DNA from: Ophiocordyceps camponoti-saundersi (nom. inval.)
Taxonomy: Eukaryota; Ascomycota; Sordariomycetes; Hypocreales; Ophiocordycipitaceae
Reading direction: 5' to 3'
Length of the DNA stretch: 64,000 nucleotides
Assembly: GCA_003339415.1 (NCBI GenBank)
Contig: PDHQ01000034.1
Location: forward strand, 125,354-189,353
The notes beneath the pieces are model-generated. The model ran no database searches and was not told where the DNA came from. It worked only from the letters and a program-made list of their open reading frames with translations. Each line of letters begins with the position of its first letter. The first letter of the stretch is position 1. This document shows, one piece after another, positions 34,492 through 46,064 of the stretch. A program made the translations under genes and the position numbers.

Positions 34492-36987
34492 GGGGGCGGT
34501 TGACTTGTACGTATGTACAAACATACATACATAGGTACATGATACATACGATGGAACATCCATTCATACGGGTAGGCAGGTCCGGGAGAATGAGGTGGAG
34601 AGGAGGAAGAGGAGAAGGATGAGGAGGAGGATGAGGAGCAGGAGCAGGATGAGGAGAAGGAGGAGGAGTAGTAGTGGGTAGGTGAGAATAGGAACAGCGA
34701 TAGGAGTAGGAATAGGAGGAGTAAGTTACATACAGACCCCGCCGGCGGACGGACCAGACAGATGGACGACAGCACATCTCCACGGCATCTGGCGGTGACA
34801 CGGGAGGTGGGGGGTGGGTGGGTGGTGAGAGGCTCCCGTCTCGGCCTTGGGGACCGCGCATCCCCCCCCCTTGCGCGAGGGCCTTGTGGGCCGTGGACGA
34901 TGATGTGATTACCTTTTACGGATACAGGTATACACGCTATATGTACATACATAATGATTAACAGGAGAGGCTCATGACGAGCTCATGACGAGATGCGTCC
35001 AATTTCTCAGGGTCCGAGCCAAAAGGCAACGTTGAGGGGGAACTAGGGATGGTGCTATTTAAACTATACCTGTAAGCTGTACGTAAAAGCCCCGAGAACT
35101 ATCCAAGGTCGGGAAGGTAGGTATGTATGTATTGCCACCGTTGAAAAGGGAAAAAAAGAAAAACACATACATAAGAAGAGGGAAGAAGGGGAAAGCTCAA
35201 TAGGGGGAGGGGGGTTGATGGTAAGGAGGGCGTGGGATAGGTAGGTAGGTAGGTAGGTAGATAGATATATGTATGTATGAATTGTAGTAGAAAAAGGTTT
35301 GTTGTTGAATTGTAAGAGAGAGAGAATACCAAGAAAGAAGAGAGTTTCTCTGTCTATCTGTCTGTCTGCTGAATTAGGGACGAGTAGGCAATTATTGACT
35401 GTAAATACTACCTACATGTATGGGATGATTTGGCCTTTGGAGTTTGTTTTGTTTCTACATACGGAGATAGGGGTATCATGTATATATGCATGTATGTATG
35501 TATGTATGTATCCGGTACGTTTTAAATTCACGGGGAGGAGCGGATGTTGACTGTCTCGGGTACAATAGTCGATGCCATGTAGTAGAGAGAGGGAAGGAGA
35601 AGGGTAAACGACAGGAAAGAAGGAGAAAATAGTAAATAATAAAAAATCGTATGTTGGTAATGATGCAGCTGGAATCGTATCAGGATGCAAGCATGTTCCT
35701 AGCAGACCTGCATGGGTGTAGAGGTAGGTGGGTATGGATATTATCATATAACCGCGCGATACAAATATTAATATAGTGGGTATGCAACTACTCAGCAGTA
35801 TGCTTATAATGTGCATACATCTATGCATATATGATATAGCTTATTCCTGTTGATTGCATAGTTACTGATACGTACATACCCACATACATGCAATCCGAAT
35901 ACATGCAATCCGAGACGACCAATGAATCCTCTCCTGCCTGTGTCTGTCTGTCCGTCTGTCTGTCCGTCCATCTCTCTCTGTGCCTGTCTTGTCTTGTCTG
36001 TCTTGCCTGCCTGCCCGCCTACCTGACTGTCCGGCTGTCCCATCTGTCTAACAACAACAACAACAATAGCAACAATAGAACCAAAGACATCTGAAACGTG
36101 CAAGTTCAAGCACGTGGTCTCATCGAGCGTGCTTCACTTGCTTCACCTCCTTGACTTGCTTCACTCTCGACATGTCCTCAACCTCTTCCACCAGCTTTGG
36201 TCTCTGTTCTCCTGCTTTTGTCTTCCCTTTCTTTCCCTTGCCTCCTTATTGCTGACCTACCTTGACCGTTTCCCAAATTCATCATCATCATCATCATCAT
36301 CCCCCTCCCCTTTCTTTTCTTTTCCGAGCCCCGCATCATCGTCTCCGCCCCGCCGTCCCCCACCCCCCCATCCATTTCCCTCCCTCATCATCAAGGGTCA
36401 TCAAGGGCCTTACATATACAGAGAGGAGAAGAGTGGGGGGGGGGGGGGGGGCAAAGAGAAGAAAGCCAAGAATTAGCTCTCTCTCTTCTTACTTTCTCTT
36501 CTCACTCTCCTTCTCCATACCATAGTTAGACACCTCCCCATGCAAGGCCAAAACAAAGCTGACAGCGTTTGCCCTTGCATGTCCTATCCGCCGCCCCGGG
36601 CCTTGTTTGTTTCCACCGTTTCTCCTTCTTCTTTGAAAGTTTCGTCCCATCTGCGCTTGGCCTCGACTGCCTCCCTAACAAGCGCATGTATCCGTACATA
36701 CATGGTATGCCTACATTCTACATATCTCCACATAACGCTCCTACATACATACATACACATAACCGTCCCTACCTAAACACAACACACCACACCACATATT
36801 AAAGCCCTGCCGTCTTCGGATCGTCCTCGCTCCCTCCCGTTCGCCCTCGCATCGCAGCAACGGGCCCTCTTTACCCCCCCCTCCTCTCCCCCCCCCTCCT
36901 GTCCCCTCCTTCCCCCCCCCCCCCTTCCTCTCTCCCCCCCTCCTCTCCTCCTCCTCCCCCCCCCCCCCCCCTTTCCTGACTCTCGAC

Positions 36988-37058
36988 ATACATACATACA
37001 GACAGACAGACAGACAGACAGACTCACACATACATACATACATACATACTCTCATACA
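36988..37058. repeat. CATA and GACA tetranucleotide repeats
   Basis: CATA units, then about seven GACA units, then five CATA units. Confidence 0.9.
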
Positions 37059-37184
37059 CACCTGCATTTTCAAGGCACATACCTCATACAGACACTGTAC
37101 ATACTCACTACTACGGTGCACAACCTCCAGCCAGCCAGCTTGCTGCGATAGCCTCCTACCGAATCCGTCGTCACACGACCTTCT

Positions 37185-37220
<36 letters not shown>

Positions 37221-37360
37221 TTTATAAACAACAAACCACAGACGTATACAATTACTTCGCTCTTCNNNNNNNNNNCGCGCGCCGCGCCGCGCAGCGGGCG
37301 CCTCCCCGGCCGCCCGCCGCCCCCCCCCCCTCTCCCCCCCCCCCCCCCCCCTCCTCCGAC
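37185..37360. other. Poly-C tracts flanking a 10-N assembly gap
   Basis: A run of more than 30 C ends near 37220. Ten N lie at 37266-37275. Next comes a CGCGCGCC-type very GC-rich stretch and further C runs to about 37351. True length here is uncertain, and sequence may be missing or misassembled. Confidence 0.9.
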
Positions 37361-37733
37361 TCGCCTCTTATCTGCCGGGTGCCCTTGTCGTCGATCAAGT
37401 TCTATTCTTCCCCCTTCTCTCTCCCTCCCTCTCTCCCGCCATCTCCTCTCCACTCCCCAACTGCTTCTACTCGTCTCATCAACACGTGGTCGACGAGCAT
37501 TTGTCACGGCTCGCGTCTTCCTTCTCACACTTTGCTTCCATTCCTCGTTTTCATTGACAAAGAAATCTCCCGTCTCTCTCCCCCTCTTCTTCCCTCCTTT
37601 CTCTTTGCTCATCGACACCAAGCGGAAACCAAAAAAAAAAAGACACACCTACGCACACCGAGAAAAAGTATCTTGTGCGACGGGGACGGCGGTTGTCTCG
37701 GAGAGGGCCGCATTGGCCAATCAGCTTCACCAG

Positions 37734-38612
37734 ATGCTTCATCATCATCGCAAAGGAGCCGAGGTCCGGAGGTCGGTCACGGCCACGGATCCGGCCTCGT
37801 TCCGGCACCGGAGACCCGGACTCAGCCGTCGCCAAACGCCAGCCAACGCCCAGCTTCTCGGACGCGGCGGCCAGCGCGACTGGGACCGAGACGGCTGGCA
37901 AGACGACGAGCGGGAGAGCTTTCCTCAATTCTGGTAGGCCGGGCGACTGGTTTCCGACGGTCCAGACTGGCCAGACTGACTTGTGGGTTTCCCCTTTCTA
38001 GCATGGGATGCGAGAAACAGTTCGTGCCGCACAATGAGAGGTTTCTCTACTGCTCCGAGACGTATGTAACCCTCTTTTGATTGCCCTCACCAAGTTGCGC
38101 TTACTGACTGACTGCGGTTCGTCAGCTGTCGACGGATCGATCAGAGCTCTGCGTCGGCGGGCGCTCCGTCCATGATGTCGCGTCTCGGCGTGGTACCCGT
38201 CGGAAGCGACTTGGCGACCTTGGTGGTGGAGCCCAGGGACATCATCCCTCGGGCCACTCCGTCGCGGCCGACGTCGATACGGCTGAGCACGTCGCCGCCC
38301 GCGTCACCGGGAAGCAAAGTGCACCACTCGTCGGCCATATCTGCCCTCCGCTCCCTCAACCTCGGCCCGTCGAGTCCGCCGTCGCCGACGTGGAGCAACG
38401 GCTGGCCCTTTGTCCGGAGCGTGGCCACGAGCCCCGGCACGTCGTACACGCGGCCATCGGCACCCTACTTTTCGTCGTCGTCGACGCTCGACGGCGCTCA
38501 TCACGTTTACGCTTACGAATCGGGTCCCGGCAGACCGCTACCGCCGCGACAGCCGAGCGTCCGCTCGCGACCCAAGAGCATCGAGCTGGTGACGCCTGTG
38601 CTTGGCCGATGA
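37734..38612 (+). CDS. Ecl1-like protein (life-span regulatory factor family)
   Basis: Proposed exons 37734-37933, 38002-38061 and 38126-38612 give 248 residues. Splicing builds a four-cysteine zinc-binding core: C67-M-G-C70-EKQFVPHNERFLY-C84-SET-C88-RRID. This is the Ecl1 signature (CxxCDKQ...LYCSxxCRxxD). Ecl1 family proteins in yeasts extend chronological life span and link to zinc or nutrient responses. The first cysteine codon is split by intron 1 and Thr87 by intron 2, which strongly supports both introns. The remainder is Ser/Pro-rich and disordered, ending in PLPPRQPSVRSRPKSIELVTP, a common fungal Ecl1-protein ending style. The start is the only in-frame ATG upstream; an earlier exon is possible because the leader is long. 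Confidence 0.72.
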
Positions 38613-38875
38613 TGGGGGGATGGCTCGGCTCGATGTATGCCGTCTCGGCAGTTTGCCCCTCTCCGCGTCTCGCAGGTAGGGAGGGGGGTTCAAGCGGGGG
38701 ACGGGGAAGCAGGGGTCTGCAGGAAGCAAGGGCGTTTTCTTCTTTATTTGCCCTTTTCCCCTTCCTTGCCTACGATTTGAACGATGATGAAGATGAATGC
38801 ATGCGTTTCAGAGTTTTTTTTTCCGGTTGCACGAGGGGATTAAAAAAGGACATACGGTGTTTTGTTTGTTTGGGC

Positions 38876-38957
38876 AGAGAGAGAGAGAGACAGAGAGAGA
38901 GACAGAGAGAGAGACAGAGAGAGAGACGGAGAGACAGAGAGACAGAGAGAGAGAAAG
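38876..38957. repeat. GAGA/GACAGAGA purine repeat
   Basis: Polypurine-rich repeat on the + strand, about 80 bp. Confidence 0.9.
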
Positions 38958-39136
38958 ACTGGATGCCGGCTTTGAGAGGAGAGGAAAAGGGGCAGGAGGA
39001 TGGAGAAGAATAAAAGGGGAGGGGGGAGGCGAAGCGGATACAAGGCAGCAAAGCATGGATTGCATGGCGAATGCGGGATATTGAATGCAAAGCATACAGA
39101 CGCCACACGGCTGGCCAACAACGCGCGGGGGGCCTG

Positions 39137-39206
39137 GTTGTTGTTGTCGTTGTTGCTGCTGCTGTTGATGTTGTTGTTATTACTGTTGTTGTTGTTGTTG
39201 TTATAT
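39137..39206. repeat. TTG trinucleotide repeat
   Basis: Imperfect TTG/CTG/TTA units; it encodes Asn-rich nonsense on the - strand. Confidence 0.85.
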
Positions 39207-39229
39207 ATTATTAATAAATTCACAGTCTA

Positions 39230-39335
39230 TCCATCATCCATCATCCGTCATCCATCATCTATGCATACATACGGATATATATATATATATATCCGTATAT
39301 TTTGATGGACGACGGATGACCCGGATGATGAGACA
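39230..39335. repeat. Imperfect inverted repeat with (AT)n core
   Basis: ATACGGATATATAT at 39269-39282 mirrors ATATATATCCGTAT at 39285-39298 across the AT run, and outer arms of CATCATCCGTCATCCATC type pair with GATGGACGACGGATGA at 39304-39319. Total about 100 bp. It could extrude as a cruciform. Confidence 0.7.
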
Positions 39336-40349
39336 TGTCTACACGCACAACACTGTCCACGATGTGTCTCAGACTCTCAGGTATGTATGTATGTACCTTT
39401 ATCGATACATCGATATCGATATCGATTTCTTTCATCTCTTCACGTGTCCGACTCACCGCGTGAATCGCGACTGTCAGGGATAGGGGTAGGGTTAGGGATA
39501 GGGTCGGGACAAGGAACAGACCAACTTCTTTATCACTGTTTACTTTGGCCGCCCCTGTTGTACGGAGTCCTTTTCTCTTGGTAAGTTATATTATCCAATC
39601 AATATCGACACTTTTCATCCTTCAAAATTCCCCATCAGGATACGAAGAAAACTTTATCCCGTTTTGACTTTTCAGCCCGCCAAGGTCCCATCATCCATCC
39701 ATCCCCCAATCCCTATCCAGACCCCCTTTTTACACACACATCACGTACATATGTACATATAAACATACGCCGAATCATCTCATACAAGTCTTTCCCTTGT
39801 GAAGAATTACTCATAAAGAAATTACAACTCTCTCTCTCCTTTTCATCTTGAAAAAAAGTAGTTTGTGTTTGTGTGTGTGTGTGCGTGTGTGTGCGTACAC
39901 ACACAAAGGGGTTAGTTAGGGCTATAACATACAAAAAACACGCTTTCGCCTGGAAAGAAAAACAGAACAAGAGTTAATAAAACAAAAGAAGAACAAACGA
40001 AAATAGACTCTCCCTTTATAAATGGCGTGTGGAAACGCAATGAAAAAAAAAAGGTAAAGGGGGCCGCTCGCTTCGAATGAGGCCGTTGCCTGCGGAGAAG
40101 GGAAAGGAGAAGGGAAAAAAAGGGGGGGGGGGTGTCAAATATCAACAACCTCCAACAGGCCAAGGGGAGAAGACAGAGGACGACACAAAACGAAGTGATG
40201 ACAAGTATAACATGGGGAAGAATAGAAACGTGGAATAATAAAGTCTCTCTCCGCAACACCGAGATCCTTTTCCCTCCTCCCTCCTCCCCTAACCACATAC
40301 ATACGTACGCAACGAACAAGGGAAACCCAGCCAAGGAAGAAAATAAAAA

Positions 40350-43300
40350 TCACCTCGCCGGCGGCCTCGAACTCGCCATCTCCCCATACTGCCCTCGGTT
40401 CTTGGTCGTGTCGTACGCCTGCAGCACCCGCGTCTGGCTCTCGTCGGCTTGGGAAAAGGCGTAGCCGCGTTGCTTGCGCATCCGCTGCACCTGCCGCACC
40501 TTGCGGATCGCCTTCTGAAACTGCTCCATCCTGTGCGAGAGAGGAAAAGACGGCTATCAGTATGGGAACGACGGAAAGAGGGAGAGGGAGAGGGAGAAGA
40601 AAAGAACTTGCCTCGGCCGGTAATCCTGAATGTTATACTTTTGTATCTCCTGAATGTGGTGATACGTCTGAGGCCGATACATTCTCTTGGCGTACTTCCA
40701 CGAAAAGTCGCGCAGCAGACACAACGTCGCCAGCACCACCGTCTGCAGCCAAAACACGGGGCTCGTAAACAGCCTCGGCACCACGCCCCGGTACTCCGTC
40801 GACAGCCCGACCAGCGGCGCCACCGAGCCGTACGCCGCGATGAAGACGAACCAGATGGCCATGCTGCCCGGTATCGCCAGCACGTGGTACTTTGTCCAGT
40901 TCGTCGTCACCAGCGCCGCCTTGCCCAGCACCGTCAGCAGCACCGCCCCGTACAGCGCCGTGCCCCAAACCCAGTGCCCGGCCGTCGTCCCGTCGCTGAG
41001 CACCAGGTCGTCCGACCAGATGAGCTCCGAGAAGACGTAGAGGATCAGCGAGTGGTAGAAGGCGTTGGCGATCCACTCCGCGAACACCCGAAGCCGGAAC
41101 GAGTAGTTGTTCTGCCCCATCATGTACAGCTGCGGATACCGGTCCAGCAGCCGCGCCGACACGAACTGGTCGAGGATCCCCAGCGCCAGCGGCGGCAGCA
41201 CCGTGTAGAAGACGTTGTAAAACGACAGCGTCCACGACTCGTAGATGACCTGGCCGGAGAAGACGTTTTGGAACGTGTACTGTCCAAGTCGCCGCGTCAG
41301 CATCGACAAGACATAGATATACACATACAGCAACGACGAAGTGGCCTTACCCAAAACTGCGTCATGTACAGCGCAATGTTCTTGTAAAACGAAAACAAGA
41401 TCGTCTTGCTCACCCGCTGGTAGCTCCACGCCCCGTGCACCAGCAGCAGCTTGCGCAGATACCGGAACTGCGCGATGGCCACGTCCGCGCTCCGCGCCGC
41501 CTGCAGGCCCTCCATCCCGCTGATGCCGACGCCAATGTGCGCCGCCTGTATCATCGACACGTCGTTGGCCCCGTCCCCGATGGCCAGCAGGATCGACTCC
41601 TTCTGGTACTTCTTGACCAGCTTCACCACCAGCGCCTTCTGCAGCGGCGAAACCCGGCAGCAGATGACCGCCTTGCACATGATGGCCAGGTCGAGAAACG
41701 TCCTCTCCAGCTCCCGCTCCAGCGCAAACGTCAGCGACTTGCCGTCAATGACGAGCGCCAACGTCTCCGTCTCGATGCTGCCGTCCGCCTGCGTCCGGAT
41801 CGCCTCGAGCTTCTTGCGCAGGTTGTCCGCCGTCGCCGCCGCCGTCTCCTCGTTGACGATGAGCAGCATCATGTCTTCGCTCAGCAGCTTGCAGCTCATG
41901 CCGATGTTGATGGCCGTCTCCTGTCGGTCGCCCGTCAACACCCACACCTTGATGTTGGCCTGCTGCAGTGTGTGGATCGTCTCCGGCACGCCGTCCTGCA
42001 GCCGGTCCTCTATGGCCGTCGCCCCCAGCAGGAACAGGTCGTGCTCGATCACCTCGGCCGCCTTGTCCAGCTCCTCGGCCCGGTTTCCCCCGACCGTCGT
42101 AGAGGCCGCGTCGAAGACCCGGTACCACTCGTTGAACTCCTGTTCCGGGATCTCGCGCATGGCCAGGCACAGCGTCCGCAGGCCCTCCGACGCGTACTCC
42201 TCAAGGTGCCGCAGCGTCGCCTCCACGTGCGGGTTCTTGTCGTTGAGCCGCTCCAGCACCACCGTGTCGGCGCCCTTGCAGTAACAGCGGATCTTGCCGT
42301 CCGGGCACCGATAGATGGCCGACATGCGCTTGCGGCTCGAGTTGAACTCGCACACCGCCAGCAGCTCGTACTCGAGCGTCCGCCCTCCCGCCTCGATAAT
42401 GACCGAACGAGGCTTCCGAGCCGTGAAGCGGTAGCCGAGGTCGACGGCGCCTGACACCAGCGCGCCCTCGTCCGGCGACGCCGCCTGGTACTTCACCTGG
42501 CCCTTGTCCGTCATCTCGGGGATGACGGTATGGCAGATGGCTAGCAGCGTCAAGAAATGGTCGATGGCCGCCGCCGTTTCGTGGCCCCCGGCCAGGTTGT
42601 CGCGGAGCCGGCCAAAGTCGTACATGGCGCCGTCGGCGTCCTCTTCGAGCGACGACGCCCGCCGATCCTCAGGCACCTCGTCGGCGTATTGGATGCCGGC
42701 GATGGTGCACTGCTTAAAGGCCATCTGATTGCAGGTGAGGGTGCCCGTCTTGTCGGAGAAGACGTACTCGACCATACCCAGCTCCTCGACCAGGCTCGAT
42801 GTCCGGCAGGTGGCCGGCGTGTCCGTCTTGTCGTGGTACATGTCGAGGTCGTCATTGATAAGAATGCCATGCCAATACTTGACCAGCTCGACGGTGACGA
42901 AGAGCGAGATGGGCACCAGCGAAGAGAACAGCACCCAGTACGTCACCATGTCGCGGGCAAAGGTGCGCGCCACCTTGCCCGCACTGTTGATCCTGTCGAG
43001 GTAGAGGTACTCGAGCGAGTCGCCCTGGACGCTGCGCAGCACCAGATCGCCGACGGTGCAGATGACGCTCAGCACCAGCAGGGTGCCGACGAGTACCAGC
43101 ACGAGCCAATTGAGCTGGCGCTCGACCTTGGTCCGCTTGATGGGCGCCGCCGTGGCGTTGCGCATCAGCTTGGTCTCGTGACCGGTGAAGACGACAACGC
43201 CGTGGATCCAGGGCGTGTTCCTCAGCGTGGCGCCCCTCAACAACAGCTGCTCCGGGTTGAGCGCCAGCTCCTTCTCGCCGCCGCCAGCCTGCATCGTCAG

Positions 43301-44596
43301 CGTGGCCTCGTACGTGTAGAGGCTGCTGTTGGGCTGCTCCGACTTGATGCGGCCCCCCAGCCGGCTCAGCTCGCTGGGCGACACCATGGCCGACGTCTCG
43401 GGCAGGGCCTGCTTGATTTTGAGGTTCGTCTCGCCGTCGAGGTTGGCCGTTTCGATATAACAGAGACCGTCGGGCTCGGAACTGGCGAGGAGAACCAGGT
43501 CGGCAGGGAAGGGCTCCTCGGACTGGACGCGGATGACGTCGCCGACGCCGACGTTGATCCACTTGGTCTCGTTGAAGCTGGAGCCGCGCAGAACGCGGGC
43601 CTTTGAGGTGTTGAGGGCATTGTCGGCCTGCTTGCGACGGTAGTCCTCCACCAACTCCTTGCCGGCCGATATGAAGAGAACGATGAGTAAGGGTGCGATG
43701 GTGGTGTAGCGGTTCGTCGGCGAAAGACCGGGTATCTGCTGAAGACCGGCGGTGAAGAGGAAGAAGACGTTTGCGAATTTGGAGAACTGCTCGAGCAAAA
43801 ACTTGGGCAGAAAGGTGGCGAAGTTGTATTTGGCCGTCGAGATGTGGTTGTCGACGTACTTATTGGCCGCGTTCGCCGGCGGATTATTGAGGTGAATGAG
43901 GCGAGGACCGAGCGTCGAGGGATCAGGCTTGCTGCGGCCGAAGCCGAACTTGAAGTTGCCCATGTCGAATTTCTTGTTGCTATTACTATTGCCGCTGTTG
44001 TGAGTGCCGGCCTTGTTGTGCGAAGAGTTTGACGCCGCGGCGAGACGCTCCTGCCCTGGCTCGGTCAGCGGCAGGTCCATCTCCGAATAGCCCTCGCCCA
44101 TGCCGAGCTTGTTCTTGACCCTTCCAAGTAGGCCACCGCCGAGGCCCAACACGCTATTGCGGTTTCTGGCCTTGTTCCTCGCCGAGGCCGACGAAGCCAG
44201 GGGCTGGCCGGGGGCGGAAGAACCGCGGTGATAATAAGACTCGGCGTCGGCTGGATACTCGTCTAGGTCGTCGACGTATCGTTGGTAATTGTCCAGGTCA
44301 GACGTCTGACTATAGTGCTTGTGGAGGTAGGGCCCGCTACCGGGATGATGAGGCGTTAGGGGGGACGGCCCCGACGAGGGACCGGATGCGCCGACGAACT
44401 CGTCGTACGACACGGACGGACGGCGTGGGGAGGAGACGTCGTCGTCGAGGGCGTGAACACGGAGAAGGTCGTCGTCGTTTAGCGTTGAGCGCTGGCCGTC
44501 GTTGTAGGCCGGTTGATCGCTATCGAGGTCCAGCAGCAGGTCCTCACGCTTCAGCGACGAACCGCCGTGGCCATGTCTGGACGGGAGTCCAGCCAT
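40350..44596 (-). CDS. P4-type ATPase phospholipid flippase, Drs2 type
   Basis: Exons 44596-41351, 41279-40612 and 40530-40350 give 1,364 residues. Drs2-type flippases move phosphatidylserine/-ethanolamine to the cytosolic leaflet of trans-Golgi and endosomal membranes and drive vesicle budding. Motifs in order: ANLDGETNLK (actuator, about 385-395), VFSDKTGTLTCNQM with the phosphorylated Asp near 615, the Lys motif CKGAD, GDGANDVSMIQAAHIGVGISG, and ten spans. The C-terminal GQYGEM is the autoinhibitory tail motif of Drs2. The long acidic N-terminus is disordered. Intron 2 starts with GC (AG/GCAAGT), a GC-AG intron; only this junction keeps QDYRPR-MEQFQKA in frame. The start is the first ATG in frame. 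It is divergent from CRIPT. Confidence 0.95.
40531..40611 (-). other. GC-AG intron in the flippase gene
   Basis: Donor AG/GCAAGT at 40611 going left and acceptor CGCACAG ending at 40531 (81 nt). The donor matches the strong consensus seen in GC-AG introns. GT donors nearby break the frame into the conserved C-terminus. Confidence 0.8.
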
Positions 44597-45478
44597 GCCG
44601 GGAGAGAAGGGCGACAAAGGTAGCAGAGGATCGGGACGTATCGGGGCGCCTCATGCAGGACGTGACGGTCGCCTTGTTTTTTTTTTGTGGTCGGCAGGCA
44701 CAGCTGGCAAAGGGGCGGGGACCGCGCGGGTCCAGGTCCAGTGTGTCCTTTGTCTGCAATTTCGCTGCACCGCCCCGACGCCCGAGGATGGAAAAGGAGG
44801 TGGGGGTTTGAGGAGGAGGAGGACGAGGAGGAGGACGAGGAGGACGAGCGGACGTCGATGAGAGAGGCGAGTGTCGTTCGTTCATCGGCCGGCTGATTGA
44901 TCCTCGCCAGCCAGCCAGCCTTTGTCTGTGTACGAGGCTGCTGCTGATTTTCTTTTTGGGGGGGGGAGGAAATGCCTTTAGGGGCTGTGAGGCTTTTTGG
45001 GCCGGGGGGGGGCGATGGCTGCTTCGGTCGCTGCCAGAAAAGAAACCAGAAGCAAGTCTTGGCTGCACAGGTAGCATGTACCCTTCTATCCAACCAATCT
45101 CGGCGAAGCGGCCCTGAATTTCGACCCAGCCACTGGGAAAACCCCCAGCCACGACAGAGCACTGGGCGCTCCGGGGGCAGGGGTTCCCTGAACCGGGGAC
45201 TTTCGTTTCCCAAGATAGAAGTCTAACTGGCCGACGCCAGCTGAAGCGGGGGCGCAGCAGTTAGTGCGGTACGGAGCCGTACATACCTACATGCTGCAAG
45301 CCCCTACACGTGCTTTGCTGTCCACCCAGGCTCTCACTACAGGTACCTACAGGGAGATCATCATCGACTCTACAGCGCTTTCATCACCGCCCTACCATCA
45401 CCGCCCTACGTTCATTCGGGCAGACAAACAAACTCCTCCACAAACGCTCGTCACGTTTCACGCCTTCTCGCCGTCGAC
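44597..45478. promoter_or_regulatory. Bidirectional promoter, DRS2 / CRIPT
   Basis: 882 bp between divergent starts. Includes a GAGGAGGAC purine repeat near 44809-44852, poly-G runs and CACGTG at 45307-45312. Confidence 0.5.
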
Positions 45479-46036
45479 ATGGTCTGTGCCAAATGCCAGA
45501 AGCTGAAGAGCACCAAGCTCGCCACGCCCGAGGTGAAGAAGAAGAGCGACATCTACTATGGCTCTCCCGCCTCTTCCTCGTCCAAGACCGCCGGCACCTC
45601 CAAGTCGACCACGCTTGGGCAAAGCGGCATCACCAAGGTGAGTTTCTCATTTCCCCTCCTCCCCGGTGACACAGCGTCGGAGTCTCATCGGCGATTCAGA
45701 GCAAACTCCTATCTCAGTCGGCCAAGAACCCCTACGCCCAATACTCGAGGTTTGTAGACGCCTGCCCGTGGTGTTTTGTTTTCATCCCTCAAAAGCTGTC
45801 TGTCAGACTGACAAGCACTGCCAGCTCTTGTACCAAGTGCAAGACCAAAATAACCCAAAGTCATGCACTCTGCCAAACTTGCGCCTATAAAAACGACGGT
45901 GAGTCATGTGGTACGCCGACTCGTCTACGCCACTGACGGGACCTCGCCAAAAGCCTGTGCCATGTGCGGGAAACCGAATAAGAAGGCCACGTCGACGGCG
46001 CCGGCAGTGGCCGGACAGAAGTTTACCCTCAAATAA
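45479..46036 (+). CDS. CRIPT, zinc-ribbon protein of the minor-spliceosome/PDZ-binding family
   Basis: Four exons, 45479-45637, 45700-45749, 45825-45898 and 45954-46036, give 121 residues (about 101 in animals). The family start MVCAKCQKLKSTKLATPEV is present. It is followed by KKKSDIYYGSPASSS, SKLLSQSAKNPYAQYSSS, then two CxxC pairs (CTKCKTKI; CQTCAYKNDACAMCGK) that bind zinc. CRIPT was found as a PSD-95 ligand in animals and is tied to splicing factors; its fungal role is little known. Compared with animals the C-terminus adds TSTAPAVAGQKFTLK. All introns are GT-AG and 50-75 nt. It is convergent with the hydrolase gene (28 bp apart). Confidence 0.93.
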
Positions 46037-46064
46037 CCTTATGCAAAACGAGTCATTGTATGCA

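Larger units (their letters stand above)
34492..37733. other. 3.2-kb intergenic region with dense simple repeats
   Basis: No gene is supported. Holds TACGGATA (34917-34924), TATCCGTA (36689-36696), a GTAG run (35241-35262), GTAT repeats near 35485-35510, a CTGTCTGTC tract (35940-36030), a CAT run (36280-36300), GACA and CATA runs (36988-37058), several poly-C tracts and the N gap. Open frames here (for example at 36741-37121 and 37070-37648 on the - strand) are translations of these repeats. The right part may be the long leader of the Ecl1-like gene. Confidence 0.65.
38613..40349. other. Intergenic region with microsatellites and an AT-cored palindrome
   Basis: No gene seen. Contains purine GAGA/GACA repeats (38876-38957), TTG repeats (39137-39206), a long imperfect inverted repeat (39230-39335), a TAGGG-type stretch (39478-39508), and a GT run (39867-39905). 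The DRS2 stop codon is at its right edge. Confidence 0.6.

Noticed and set aside
36741..37121. Gly/Arg/Glu-rich and CMYVC-type open frames
   Set aside because: Translations of poly-C, GACA and CATA repeats.
37070..37648. 192-codon - strand open frame across the N gap
   Set aside because: Made of Gly runs from poly-C, and crosses undefined bases.
40449..43606. Long + strand open frames (312, 339, 349 codons)
   Set aside because: Antisense to the flippase, with Arg/His/Leu-rich composition typical of GC-rich reverse frames.
11285..45312. Enrichment of CACGTG in promoters
   Set aside because: About a dozen instances were seen, close to the number expected by chance for a 6-mer, and two fall in coding exons (near 40883 and 50644).
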